64,000 bases of DNA, taken from Xanthoparmelia taractica (lineage: Eukaryota > Ascomycota > Lecanoromycetes > Lecanorales > Parmeliaceae). Of the stretch, positions 20,748-32,976 are shown piece by piece; position 1 is the first letter of the stretch, and each line of letters begins with the position of its first letter. The translations under genes were made by a program, and so were the position numbers. The stretch covers positions 1 to 64,000 of the forward strand of contig JANQBS010000086.1 of the NCBI GenBank assembly GCA_033085395.1. The letters are read 5' to 3'. The notes beneath the pieces were generated by a model that saw only the letters and a program-made list of their open reading frames with translations, did no database searches and had not been told where the DNA came from.

Positions 20748-22807
20748 TTACATTGAGCTGTCGGCCCGAGCAAGCAGAGACCAAGACCAGCTTCGCATGG
20801 AGAAGGGATTACCCATGCCACGTTTGACGATAGCTTGCTCAGCCTCCGACGACATCAAGGTGTGCTTTGAGGCTGTTGATCGCAGCGGTGTCGGGTTATC
20901 ACCGAGCTCAAATGTGGGAATGATATAGGGTTTTCTCATCTTCCTGATCATAGTTCGTTGCTCGAATGCGTAGGCTAGCGAGATCAAGGTCTCTTCGCTC
21001 CACTGACGGCCTACAAATGCAATCCCAAATGGAACATTAGGAGCAACGTCGACCAGAGTGCCCTTGAGGTTCATAGTAATTGCTGTGTCGTGGGGATAAA
21101 AACCCAACGGTACCGTAACGATGGGAAGACCCCCAATCGAAGGGAGGTGGAAGGAGGCAAATGTTGGCATTACCAATGCGTCGAGGCTATACCGATCGAG
21201 AACTCCGGTTATACCCTGCTCCTCAGCCATACGCAGATTGGCTTGATAGGCATCGTAAGATTCTTTAGACTCGTTAGTGATATTACCGTCAAATTCGGAG
21301 TCCCAAACATGAGTCTGCTCAATGTTAGTCTTAGTCTGCAGAGGCGGCGAGTTACACATACATCGCGATCAGGATACTCCTCGCGAGGGTCGTCCTGGGT
21401 AAATCTTTGGAGATCAGCCAAGGTTTTTACATTGTTGGGGTTCAACTTCAGCGTGTCCGAGTATGCCGAGAGTCCAGCAACAAAGTCGGTGCCCATGACA
21501 ATATTGCTATTGCGGGTAAACGTAGGGACATCGAACAAAGCGAAATCGGCTTTGTCGATGACCTTTGCTCCGGAGTCTCGAATGAGATCGAGCGCTGCAT
21601 CGAACGCAGCCATGATTGGCTTCGTGTTGTCGTCAAGGAAGTAATTGATACCATTGCGGGGAACACCAACGCGAGCGCCCTTAAAGGCCGAGGAATTGCA
21701 GGCTTTGACATAGTCAGGAACATGGTCAAAAGGTTGGATAGAGGTCCAATTATCATTTATGTCTTTCCCAGTCATTGCGCTCAGCAAGATGGCAGCATCC
21801 TTCACAGTCCGTGCTACAGGTCCAACGGAATCTTGCCGGATACTTATGGGAATGACCATGCTTCGTGATGTGAGACCCAAGGTTGGCTTGATGCCCACAA
21901 TGTTACTCTTCTCAGCTGGTAAAACGATACTCCCACTGGTCTCTGTGGCTAGCGCCCCCAAAGCGAGACCCAATGATGCCGCCACAGCACTTCCACTGGA
22001 GCTTCCAGAGGGATCTTGTCGGGGATAGTATGCTCCCAGACATTGACCACCATAAGCGCTCCATCCATGGGAAGAGCTTGCTCTGCGCGATCTGAACTGC
22101 GCCCACTCTCCCATTGTTGCCTTGCCTAACACGACTGCTCCTGCTTTCCTCAGGCTCGTGACTACTGTTGATTCATGGGAGACAGTCGCTCCAAGCAGCG
22201 CAAACGAACCAGCTTTTTCTGTAAGCTTTTTGTCAAGAACGGGGCCTGATGTATTACCTGTGTTGTTCATCGAATCTAGAGTGGCAATATTATCCTGGAC
22301 AAATAAGTACGTACTTTCAGAACATCAAGAGGAACGCTGTAACCTTGACGAGTATTGGGATACCATGCAAAGGCCTGCTTTCGTTAGCCCTGAGCTGCAG
22401 CAATGTCTCGAAAAAGGTCTTTCTACCCTCGTATGCGGCCAGCAGCCCGCTCGTTGTCCAGACTCTGCGCGATGAGGAAAGCATCTGGATTAACCTCACT
22501 CACGGCATGAAGCAGTGGATTGACTTCACGAATACGTTGAATGTATGCCTTCAACACTTAGTCTTGAATGATACGTAGATAGAGACAAAGAACATGCATG
22601 CACGAGATCTACGCTTCTCACCAAATGGGTGGCTTGAAGAGTATTGAGATCTTCAATACTGGCCTCGTCTAGCCGTAAGACTGGAGAACGAAGTGTTGTT
22701 CCTGGACATGGGTAAGTCACCGAGTCGCCAGCGACGCTTGGTCCTGCAGCGAGTACAAGGCAAGAAACGTACGCCAGCCATCCCAAGTGGGGGCTGATTC
22801 CAAGCAT
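20748..22807 (-). CDS. Secreted amidase-signature hydrolase
   Basis: Five exons: 22598-22807, 22427-22548, 22344-22374, 21362-22294 and 20748-21314 (620 aa). A signal peptide occupies about residues 1-26 (hydrophobic core LAYVSCLVLAA). The amidase signature follows: catalytic Lys in GIPILVKDNIAT, the Gly/Ser motif QDPSGSSSGSAVAASLGLALG with the cis-Ser and nucleophile region ATETSGSIVLPA. Ser-cis-Ser-Lys chemistry hydrolyses amide bonds; the substrate is not predictable. Intron 1 (22549-22597) starts with GC rather than GT, because SVDLVHAYIQRI is conserved and only that join keeps it. The last intron could end at 21318 or 21315; both keep frame. It is divergent from LIG4. Confidence 0.88.
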
Positions 22808-23528
22808 TAAGGGTGCGCGTAATAGTGTTGCGAGCCGATTCAGTGTGAAATGATGGTGGAGAGCTGGCCAAGGATTGCAACGACGAAGACAAAGCAATTT
22901 GTGTGTTGAAGAGAAGAGAATAAATAGGCGAAAGCGAAGAGACAAAGAAAATCTTGCCAAGACGACAATTTGGTTTATGAGATAACCGGAGTTGGAGGGA
23001 TTTAATTTCCCGAATGGAGCAGCACATGACGGCGAAGGGGACGATAAAGCTTGAGCAAGATGGCTTGACAAACGACTTCAGTACAACTAGCCGACGCTGT
23101 CCAAGATTCCGAAACCTTCTCGAATGCCGCATTGTACATGTCCAACGGGCGAGGGAGGGGGGGGCAACGAGACGTGACGACGTTTAGATCACCCGTCGGT
23201 AGATAAGTAGATTTCCGTTTTTGCCACCCAAATTTTATAATGCCCTTCATTGCATATTGCCAACTTAGAAGTAATTGTAGAGAAACGTATGGTTGCTGTT
23301 TCGCCTCACAATTCGGGAGCAGTCGATGGAGCCCCGTGAAAGGGGTTCGTTCAGGTTCAGACAGGGCTTAGCGCGTCACGTGAGATCGCGTTAGTGTACA
23401 ACATCTTCGGTGTTATTAACAATGCATCTTAAATGAGACTCATCACCTTCCTCAGCATCATCTGCGAACAATATCTGCCCTTGTCTGATAGGGTACGCAT
23501 GTGAGAACCCGAGGCGAGAGTTGCAGAC
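22808..23528. promoter_or_regulatory. Amidase/LIG4 divergent promoter
   Basis: 721 bp between divergent starts. It contains an E-box CACGTG at 23377-23382, about 147 bp before the LIG4 ATG, and a G-rich run GGGAGGGGGGGG near 23152-23164. ORFs in this stretch look like chance. Confidence 0.5.
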
Positions 23529-26500
23529 ATGTCAGACTCACAGATGCTTGATGCTGGGAGTGCCGGCGATGATCCAATGTCTGGCCAGATCCTTAGAGAC
23601 GAGGAGTTGGACGAGAAATTCCCAAATCGACCGCGAAATCACTCCAAAACTCTTCCGTTTCACACACTTTTCTTAGCTCTCTTCAATCCACTAAATGCGA
23701 ACAAGAAGAAGCCTACTGGTCCACTCATGGCAAGAAAGAAACTCGGTCCCCATGGACCTGCTGGCCAAAACCCGCATGAGATTCGCCAGAACATCATCGA
23801 GCGTTTCATTTCGAGATGGAGGGAAGAAGTAGGCAATGACATTTACCCAGCTTTTCGCCTTATCATCCCAGAGAAGGACCGGGAACGAGCTATGTATGGT
23901 CTTAAAGAGAAGACTATAGCAAAGCTACTAATCAGGATTATGAGACTCAACAAAGATGCCGAGGATGCGTACAGTCTACTCAATTGGAAACAACCTGGCC
24001 AAAATTCAGTCAGTAGGACTAGAATGGCCGGAGATTTCGCGGGTCGTTGCTACGAAGCCATCTCTAAGAGACCAATTCTCACTGAGGTGGGAAACATGAC
24101 AATTGGCGAGGTCAACGACCTGCTTGATAAACTCTCTGCGGCTCAGAAAGAAGATGCTCAAGAGTCGATCTTTGCTGAGTTCTACAAGAGGATGAACGCC
24201 GAGGAAATGATGTGGTTAATTCGGATCATTCTCCGTCAGATGAAGGTAGGGGCTACAGAAAAGACCTTTTTCAATATTTGGCATCCCGACGCCGATAGTC
24301 TCTTCAACGTATCGTCTAATCTCCGCCGCGTCTGCTGGGAGCTGTACGATCCTTCGCTACGCTTAGAGGGAGAAGAGCGAGGAGTCATGTTGATGCAGTG
24401 TTTTCAGCCACAGTTGGCTCAATTTCAGATGAATTCTTTTCAGAAAATGGTTGAGAGGATGAAGCCGACGGAAGATGATGCTGTCTTCTGGATCGAGGAG
24501 AAGGTACGTTTTTTTCGCAATCCACATATTCTCTTCTTAGACCATGGTTTAAAGCCTTGCCTCCTATTTCAGATTCATCTGCTTTATAAAATCGTTTTGG
24601 GAATCCGGGAGACCGCATCGAACAGGCAGCGCTGATGCCAAAGTCCTCGCTAGCTTGACGGAGAGAGAATGCAACTTCATATGATCAGCGACGACGAGAT
24701 ACCCGGAGGTAAAAAATTTGGCTTCTGGTCACGGAAAGCCAAGGAATATACCTACCTCTATGGCAAAGGGTTTGAGGATACGAATTCGGCGCTGACTCGG
24801 CACCTCAAAGAGGCATTTAATGAGGGAGTAAAGAACATTATACTTGATGGTGAGATGATTACATGGGACCCCGAGCAAGACGCAATGGTACCTTTTGGGT
24901 ATGTACAGTTCAGAGCGATTCTTTCAAAATTGGTACCAAGAATTAAGTCTCCAAGCGTATTTTGGGAACACAAGGCTCTAATAGCCCCTCCTTTTCCCTT
25001 TGCATTTCCAGAACGAAGCAATGCTTACTGCAAACCATTTGTAGGACACTAAAGACAGCGGCAATCGCTCAACAACAGAACGAGTTTGCGACGAAGAGTA
25101 TTCGACCGCTGTACAAAGTCTTCGACATACTGTACCTGAACGGCCAAGCAATAACAAATTACACTCTACGCGATCGTAGAAGAGCACTGGAAGCGACAGT
25201 CAGAGGCGTCGCTCGGAGAATGGAGATCCATACATATGAAGAGGCCGAAAGCGCTACAGCAATCGACCCTCTTTTGCGTAGAGTTGTAGCGGAGGCATCT
25301 GAGGGCTTAGTGCTCAAAAATCCTCGTTCCTCATATCGCCTGAACGAGCGTAATGACGATTGGATGAAGGTCAAACCTGAATATATGACAGAATTTGGTG
25401 AAAACCTCGACTGCCTCATTATTGGTGGCTATTATGGTTCTGGTCATCGTGGCGGTAAGCTATCATCCTTTATGTGCGGTCTACGGGTTGACCAAAATCA
25501 AATGAGTCAAGGAGCCAACCCAATGAAGTTCTATTCGTTCTTCAAGGTTGGAGGAGGCTTCACTGCAGCTGATTACGCGGAATTACGGCATCGGACTGAC
25601 GGAAAATGGAGGAAGTGGGATTCCAGGCACCCGCCCACGGAATATATTGCACTGGGCGGGGATCAGCTGCAGTTCGAACGGCCAGATGAGTGGATCTTAC
25701 CTAGCGATTCGGTTGTAGTTGAGGTTAAAGCTGCGTCTGTCGCTGTGACCGATCAGTTCAAGATGGGACTCACTTTACGCTTCCCTAGGTTCAAGAAGCT
25801 TCGGACTGATCGTACCTGGCAGACCGCGCTCTCAATATCAGACTTCATCACTCTTAAAGGGAATGCGGAGAAAGAGGGAAGACAAAAGCAGTTCAAGATT
25901 GACGATGGCAGGAGGAAGAGGCAGCGGGTACTAAGGAAAAAGCCTCTCACGGTAGCAGGTGCTGAGGTCCTCCCCGATGTGCCATTTGGTGGGAAAGCGA
26001 CCACCGTATTCGAAGGTCTAAATTTATGTCCGTTTAGTAAAACCCTTGGAAGATGTCAAGCTAAGGAACAGCAGATATAATGACAGGGTCTCAGAAACCA
26101 GAGAAAATGTCCAAAGCGGAGTTAGAGCATCTGGTCAAGTCCAACGGTGGCAAGATCGTCCAGAATGATTCAAGACCCGGCACAGTCTGTATAGGCGACT
26201 TGAGTAGGTTTTCCTGGACCATAGAATGCTCAGAGGTGCTAATGGCACACGAGGAACCGTCCATGTTGCGTCTTTGTGCAAGCGCCGCAATGTAGATATC
26301 ATCAGATCATCTTGGCTTTTCGACAATATCCGGCAGAGCGAAGTGGACCAAGGAAGGCCATCCTTGCTACTACCGTTAGAGCCAAGGCAGGATATCACAT
26401 CCTTTTCGACGAAGGATACTACTGAACCGAGACAGGCATATGTTCTTTACCGCCACCGAATCAGAATCTAGGATTGGAGGTGCTGTAGATGAATACGGTG

Positions 26501-27070
26501 ATAGCTTTGCCAGGGATATTACTGTAGACGAACTCAAAGAGGTGCGGAAGTTCTCAGCCCCTCAAAGACTTCTTGAAAACTCATCTGTAATCAGATTGTC
26601 AACTCCATGCCTGCTAAGTTCGAACACAGCTTCAGTGTCAAAGATCTCAAAAGGGAGCTTGAGGAGCACGGAAACGATCCACGGGAGCTTCCAGGCTGGA
26701 TGTTTGAAGGTTTACTCTTTTACACTAATCGGCAGCTTGCCAATAACGGTTCCTTGACGGACAGTGATCTGGACTTCAGGACCAAGCAAGCCTACGATAC
26801 TGCTAGATTTGCTGGAGCGCGTCTCACGAATGATCTGAAGGAAGGCGTCACGCATGTACTCGTAGGAGAGGACAGAAGCACCACAAAAGCTTTGAGACAC
26901 AGATTATCCGAGTAAAGCTCACGAAGCCGAGTTTCTCTTGTGTGCATGTCTACTGACGTGGATACAGGTTTCAGCGCCTCCCGCGCCTTGTAACGATTGA
27001 TTGGATCGAGCAAAGCTGGCAAGAACGGACGCTGCTAGACGAAGAACGTAGGTCTACGTTTGGCAACTGA
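23529..27070 (+). CDS. lig4: DNA ligase IV
   Basis: Eight exons: 23529-24503, 24654-24898, 25045-26036, 26087-26203, 26254-26386, 26436-26541, 26595-26911 and 26968-27070 (2988 nt, 995 aa). The N-terminal DNA-binding domain includes NRPRNHSKTLPFHTLFL and GDFAGRCYE. The nucleotidyl-transfer domain has the AMP-accepting Lys in EEKLDGERMQLH, split by intron 1, then LDGEMITWD, EGLVLKNP and DDWMKVKPEY. An OB fold follows, then two C-terminal BRCT domains (SKAELEHLVKSNGGKI and, at the end, VTIDWIEQSW). With its partner XRCC4/Lif1 it seals breaks in non-homologous end joining. Intron 5 (26387-26435) appears to be GC-AG. Introns 1 and 2 are long for this locus (150 and 146 nt). Confidence 0.95.
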
Positions 27071-27789
27071 CTTCTGTCCTTTGATCTCATGAGGCGATGG
27101 ATTATTGACTGTCTCGGTAGGGTGCGCACCAACGTAAGCCCCCCTTAGCCTCCACACTCTCAAGATAAATCACTCTACCCCGTAACGATCGGGCTCACCC
27201 GAGTATCCGTAAAGAAGGTTCTTGGAAAGACGCTTGGATAGACGTGACTGGGATTGATCGAGTGACTTGCATGATCGAGTACCGACGCTGGACGTCAGGA
27301 GAGCTGTAAAGCAGTAATGAGTTTGCGTGAGCCGTAAGATATCCCCAAAGCATGCTGCTAGGACGAATCAAACCTGTGGTAGGAGATAGTCGCAATGACT
27401 TTAGCAGACCTCCTAGTCTCGTAGCCACCAGAAACCTGAAGGAATGAATATGGCCTGCCCTGCTCTGGTCATTATGCTCGACTTGAGTACGCTGCATGAG
27501 CGCTTTCCATATCAGGAAGGTGGTAAGCCTCTTCGGAGTACCCCGACCACTTGTCGTCCCTTGCATGATCTTGCATCGATCCTACGCTCCACGTCATATT
27601 TGCCTACTAGATAGGTAGTAAATGTTGAAGGTCACGCGATCGGACAAGTATTGTTAGCATCTTTGGAAGCACGAAACATGGATGTGAGGATGATGAAAAG
27701 TAAGTTGTTGAATATACTCTATGGTGTTAGGTATCTATATCGCTCAAACGCTATCAAAGAAATTCCAAAGAATTCAAAGATAACTAGGG
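27071..27789. other. Convergent intergenic region
   Basis: 719 bp between the stops of LIG4 and the next gene. The longest ORF (27195-27566, minus, 123 aa) resembles nothing I know and has no domain or signal features, so it is left out. No repeat was seen. Confidence 0.45.
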
Positions 27790-29226
27790 TTACGCCTTGA
27801 CACCCGTCCAGCGTTGTGGTATCCCCTTCCTCTCACCTCTTGCACCCTCTACTTCCAATGCGGTCTTCTCAGTCTGCCGGGCCGGCAACCATAACTTTGC
27901 CCTGCCCGGACTAGCATCGCTCAATTTGCCCACCTTTCGCATGTTCATCTCGAGAACAATGACGCGGAGGAAATCACTATTTTCGCGAGGCTCTCGCTGA
28001 CGGGGAAGTGACACATGCGGGACGCCATCTGCCGCATCGAGCGCTTGCTGCTTGGAGGTGAATATAGGAGGCGACGAGGCCTTTTCAGAACCACCTTTCC
28101 TCCGGCGGTAGGTTTGTAACTGTACAGATGTTTTGCAATCCGCTTGTGATGGTAATGAGCTCTCTGTCTCGAGGAGGTGATGAAAATCTGACGGCGATAT
28201 TGCGATTGGATTCAGGTATCGTCGTAAGGCAGGGTCAGGGGTGTCATGACACGGTATAGGCCATCTCTCGTCGGTGAATTGTGGGGAGATGGATCGTAGC
28301 GATCGAGATAGATAGTCATCTGGCGGGACGGCAGGCGTAGCAAAAGTGGAGAAGGATTGGGCGGCAGTCCGTATTTTCCGGAACGACGCTGTCAGGTTGG
28401 ACTTGAACGACGATCTGCTCGTCGTGGCATGTGTACGCACTTGGGCCAGTGCGTCTACACAGCATTCACGGGCATTTTCCTCCAGGTCCGTCGGAGCCGT
28501 TTCATGTAGTAGCGGATGATCTAAAACGCAATCCTCTCCCTTGGATGCAGAGATATTCTTCTGACGTCTATCAATTCCACCGCGGCTGCCGATTGCTGGA
28601 TCTGGAGTTGCCGGGTCACCGACCGAATTGAGCGACTCGGTATCCGTTCCCAGAGATGGCATCGAGTCACTAGACATGGAACGAATCGACGAAAGCGGAC
28701 CGAGAGTCGTGTCGCTCTCGAAGCTGCAGCCCTCCGGCTCCGCTTCTTCTGGCGGGCTTAGCAATATGTCCCAGGACTGAGGGCTAGATGATGAAAGTGT
28801 GCGCCTCGGAATCTCTCTACGCCTCGTATCCTGCTTCCCGCTCGCTACAGGAATCGATCCTTTGCGCCCGGTTTCCGAGCGACGATGGTACTTTGACTCG
28901 GGCAAGGAGGTCATGGCAAGTAAGGCTGCGACAGAAGAAGGTGTCGAGGACGAGTCGTGTAGGCTGCTAACGTCTTTCCGCGTTCGGTCTCTGGACTTGG
29001 ATTCCCTGCTTCTCCTTGGATTCCCGTTCCTAGTCTTGGTGGGGATTACTACCGGTTTGGTGGTTGACGCGGGGGTGAGCATTTTTGGTGGCATGGATGA
29101 TTTTGCAGCCCTGTCTTTTCTCGAGACACGCTCTACTCCCGATACAAGCGATCTTGGCTCATGGTTGTATTTTGTAGAGGTATCAGAGGGAGGCGAGTTG
29201 TAGAGGTATGCCCGTGGGACCATCAT
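27790..29226 (-). CDS. Uncharacterised Ser/Arg-rich protein
   Basis: A single-exon frame of 478 aa from ATG at 29224-29226. Most of it is disordered, rich in Ser, Thr, Pro and Arg, with acidic patches and many possible phosphorylation sites. The best-ordered segments are RSSFKSNLTASFRKIRTAAQ (about 270-290) and the C-terminal FLRVIVLEMNMRKVGKLSD followed by GRAKLWLP. That tail looks like a conserved motif of a fungus-specific family, but I cannot name it. There is no signal peptide or membrane segment. Its length and clean composition argue that it is real. Confidence 0.65.
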   Translation of the reverse strand: MMVPRAYLYNSPPSDTSTKYNHEPRSLVSGVERVSRKDRAAKSSMPPKMLTPASTTKPVVIPTKTRNGNPRRSRESKSRDRTRKDVSSLHDSSSTPSSVAALLAMTSLPESKYHRRSETGRKGSIPVASGKQDTRRREIPRRTLSSSSPQSWDILLSPPEEAEPEGCSFESDTTLGPLSSIRSMSSDSMPSLGTDTESLNSVGDPATPDPAIGSRGGIDRRQKNISASKGEDCVLDHPLLHETAPTDLEENARECCVDALAQVRTHATTSRSSFKSNLTASFRKIRTAAQSFSTFATPAVPPDDYLSRSLRSISPQFTDERWPIPCHDTPDPALRRYLNPIAISPSDFHHLLETESSLPSQADCKTSVQLQTYRRRKGGSEKASSPPIFTSKQQALDAADGVPHVSLPRQREPRENSDFLRVIVLEMNMRKVGKLSDASPGRAKLWLPARQTEKTALEVEGARGERKGIPQRWTGVKA

Positions 29227-29600
29227 GATTCAAGGCACGGTAAGGTGTTTCGCTCAACGTTAGGCGTTAGAGGAAGGCGACTCGTGGGAAGCCTTATATT
29301 CTAGGTGGTACGCCAAGAACAGAAAGGATTCGGGGGAGGAAGAAAAGTGTCAGAGTGTCCCGAGCGGAGGTTCATCTGTGCGCTAGGTCACAGGTCCAAC
29401 GGAGGTGGCGGATAGCTGAGTGACGTTTCAGTAAGCCTGGTTCAATAGGAGAATGTGGAAAAGATAAGGAAGAGGGCAGATAGAGGCGCAGAGAGAGAAA
29501 AGGGCGAGCAGGAAGAGCGGCATAGCGGCGACAAGCGAACAATGATGAGTGAGGCGTCCGTGCGTAGAGGTGGTAACGAAGTAATGGCCGACTTGTGTGC

Positions 29601-29625
29601 ATTATTATTATTATTATTATTATTT
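29601..29625. repeat. (ATT)n microsatellite
   Basis: Eight perfect ATT units, about 375 bp upstream of the start of the uncharacterised gene. Confidence 0.9.
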
Positions 29626-30188
29626 GATCATTAAGTATTGATTATGTATTGGGTTCTATTTAATGCCTCGATTATGATTGATTAAAGGATGAGGTACACA
29701 GGTAAAGTACCGTGAGTATCTACCTACCTTACAGTAAGATAGGCTGCATAAGCTTCCAAAGATAAGAAAAAGAGCACACGAGCCCAAACGTGGAGAGCGG
29801 GCCAACCAATCAGCGCCATGTGTTTTTTTCCCAACTCCCTCAGAATTAGAGGGCTAGAAAGGAAAGATTTGGAAGACTTACTTCGTACACTTCGTACTTC
29901 ATTCATTATCCTTTACAAGTAATGGTTTTCATATTACCTTATTATTTTCAGGCACCGCGTCAAATTTAATTAACAACTAACGCGATCTTGCCTCGGCTTT
30001 TATTTCAAGTTTCGGGTTCCCATCAGTCCTGAGCCAAATCACCAAATAGGAAGGAGCGGGAAGACCTCCGTTGTTCCCAGTCCCACGGAGAAGAATACAG
30101 GGAAAAATAGAAGAAAAGAGGAAAAAGAAAATCCAAGAAAGGAGGGTTGCCTCCGAATCGTCTTCAACCCAATCCACTTTAAGCCGAG

Positions 30189-30213
30189 CTTACACCTAAT
30201 CTTTAGGTGTAAG
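30189..30213. repeat. Perfect 11-bp inverted repeat, 3-nt loop
   Basis: CTTACACCTAA, then TCT, then TTAGGTGTAAG. It could form a short hairpin or be a palindromic protein site. It lies 361 bp beyond the stop of the 6PGDH-like gene. Confidence 0.7.
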
Positions 30214-30573
30214 TAGGCATCAAAAGAAATAAGGCAAAGTCTTTCACCTCTTTGCCCTGCATTACATAAATGAAAGACCCAAGTCTTGTCCGCACGTTGG
30301 GCTGAACGCAAAGCTCGAAAATCGGAATGGACAAACAGGTATTTTCATCCTTGTTCGCTATTCACTTTGCTACGGATTTACTTTGGTTGTCTACGACCGT
30401 CTTGCGCTCCAACAACCCGCTAAGTGATCAGACAGTCAAGCCTCTGCGCATAATGACCATTCTTTATGTAAGTACAACTCAATTCTGGAATGTCCCCCCT
30501 AAAACCATTTCCTTCCTTCCGATAAAACCCCTTCCCCTTCCAACACAGCAGCATCCTATAAGAAATGCATGAG

Positions 30574-32649
30574 CTACGCCGGCTTCCACTCGTAGTGATG
30601 ATGCCCCGTTTCCGGCTCTCCCGCCGGCTCCGACTTCAAATCGAACATGTGCTTGCCGAAAAAGTCTAGCTGCGCTTCATAGAATTGGGTGGGCAAGATG
30701 GTATTGACCGAGTATTTCAGATACTCCAGTGAAGCGCTCAAGCTCGGCATAATGGCATTGGTCTGAACCCCCATCGCCACGACTCGCTTCAGAGCTGGAA
30801 AATTAGTCGATAGCTCCTTTGCTATACTTTCGTTGTGGAGAAGATCTCGGTCCATGTCCTTGCCATCCTTGAATATATCCTCGAGCAAATCGGCAATGTA
30901 CTACGGCCCAGCATCAGCTACTGTCCCCACGAGGATCCCGTCCAGCTTACGTCGGCTTTAATGATGCAGCCATTTCTCCAAATCTGAATGACCTCGGAGA
31001 AGTTGATGCTCCATTTGTTTTCTTCGTCCGCTAAATCGATAACGTTGATACCCTGTACGAACGCTGCAAGGAATACTGTGTAGACTGCTTTGCGAAGGTC
31101 TTCGAGGAACCCAGGCTTTTCTGCTTCAGACCCTGTCCACTTTTCCAACGGAAAGTGACCACCAAAGGTAGCCTTGATCTTCTTTCGCTCCTTTCGGAAA
31201 GCAGAGGCTACGCGGACATAATGAGCATCTGAGAGAGTGGGGGCCGGTACATGCAGTCTGATGGCCTCTTCCGAGGACCAAACCTATACCTCTGGTTTAG
31301 TCTCCAAGGAGGCCTCCACCAAAGGTCCTGAACTTACCCCTGTTCCCTCTGTGCCATCGATGTCCTGAACAACTTTGTCTTCCACTATAGAAAGGACGTG
31401 CTTGCCCTTGTCGTCTTTCTGCTTGTTGATCTGAGCCCCAATGTCTATTAAGAATGTGCCTCTCTGCAAACCAAGTCAGCTCTACAAGGAAAGTCTGGCA
31501 ACAACAACAGCTTGCGTACCAACTCGCCGTCAGCGTTCCACTTGGCGAACACATCCCCAATCTCATCTGTGCAAAGTGTCAGCTCTATCAAGAATCGTGC
31601 TGGCCGCAGATCCTTACCGTACGTCATACCCAGACCTAAGTTCATCATTTGCCAAGCTTCTGCTTGCGCACTCATCATTCCTATTTCGCCCATTAGCTTT
31701 TTCAACCCCTACTGTTGCTCCTCATGGCATGAGCCTTACCGTGCTCAATGCCATTGTGAATCATCTTTACATAATGGCTGCAGAAAGGTCAATGGAGGAG
31801 AGACAGGAACGATGCGAGAGAGAATGACCCTGAGCCTCCCATTCCACATCTGCCTACACAAGGGTTTCCACGCGCGTCACGGGCGGCCACCTTCCGGAGG
31901 AGAGGCAGAACCATGTCCAAAGCACTGGCTCATTCCGGAGTCAGCCATTCGTGTCTGTACGTAAAGCCTTGATAATTGGACGTTTATGGATAGAGAAATG
32001 AGCGGCATGATCGGGACGCAGTCTAGAACAGGAAGGGAAGATATCTTACCGGTCATCACCTCCCGGACACATTGAGGGGCCACGGCGAGCGGCTTGGTAT
32101 CCTCCGGAGACACCCATTCCCTTTGTAAAATTTAGCTGCAGCCGTCTTTGTTGTGAAGGAGCCAAAGTCTCACCACATAATGGACGCCTTGAGTGATGAG
32201 TTTTCCTTGGCGACGTTGCGTATTTTGCCAATTCTCGTTAGAAGCATCAATGATCAAGTCACCCTTTTCGAGGTAGGGATGTAGTCCCTCCACAACAGAA
32301 TCGCCAACGGTACCGTGCGGTAAAGAGAAGACGAAGACCTTTGGGGAGTCTAGATTTTTACATAGACCTTCGTAATCTAAGTGTTTCTCCAGCTTGTTTC
32401 GGATACCATCCTTCTCGGCAGTCTCCAACAGGCTATCAACCGTAGATTCGCCCGGATCGTTGAGTAAGACAGTAATTCCGTGCTCTGCGAACAAGAGCGC
32501 CATGCCTCCACCCATGCTCCCACAGCCAATCATGGCGAGCTGATCGTAGACCAAACATCTTAGCTCACAACCCGCAAGTGTCCAGTTGTGCTTTACGAAG
32601 CCCGCTCACTCACCTTGTTGATTTGGGGAACGTTTGCCATGTTAACCAT
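30574..32649 (-). CDS. 6-phosphogluconate dehydrogenase-like enzyme
   Basis: Ten exons: 32614-32649, 32174-32539, 32050-32120, 31829-31924, 31740-31777, 31618-31680, 31520-31566, 31338-31463, 30951-31283 and 30574-30900 (1503 nt, 500 aa). The Rossmann motif is AMIGCGSMGGGMALLFAE; then GVSGGYQAARRGPSMCPGG, GHYVKMIHNGIEHGMM with the catalytic Lys and His region, and NKWSINFSEVIQIWRNGCII follow as in 6PGDH. Canonical enzymes decarboxylate 6-phosphogluconate to ribulose 5-phosphate with NADP. It diverges from the housekeeping form (for example CGMGGSGHY in place of GxxGAGH) and is probably a paralogue, so the exact substrate is uncertain. Nine introns is the highest count in the window. ATG at 32640 is an alternative start. 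Confidence 0.88.
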
Positions 32650-32976
32650 GATTTTTCGCTCAGGCGGTAAGGCGAGTTGCAGTCAGGTCACAGACTTGGC
32701 TTGCAGAAAGAACAGCCAGATCCTCCCTACATTTAGGTGAATAAGTATTTGCAACGTCATTCTCCGGGACGTCATTTACGGCAAGTAGCGGCTTCTCATC
32801 AACTTAACGCCAATACATCGGAATCAGGTATGGACTGGTTGATTATCCATCTACTTCGAGGATTTGACATTCTAAGTGTAAAATGATACCGCCTGACTGT
32901 ATTGATCGTGTTGCCGGTGTGAAGCCTTGCTAAAGGCCACGGTAGCGATCTTGCACCATGCATGCAAACAACAGTA
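32650..32976. other. Intergenic, upstream of the 6PGDH-like gene
   Basis: 327 bp holding the promoter of the 6PGDH-like gene and the 3' UTR of fluG. No feature recognised. Confidence 0.4.

Larger units (their letters stand above)
29227..30573. other. Long intergenic region with microsatellite and hairpin
   Basis: 1347 bp upstream of the unknown gene and downstream of the 6PGDH-like gene. It contains an (ATT)8 microsatellite at 29601-29625 and an 11-bp perfect inverted repeat at 30189-30213. No gene model fits. Confidence 0.55.

Noticed and set aside
27195..27566. 123-aa minus-strand ORF between two convergent stops
   Set aside because: It has an ATG but no domain, signal or compositional support. 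It lies where only 3' UTRs are expected.
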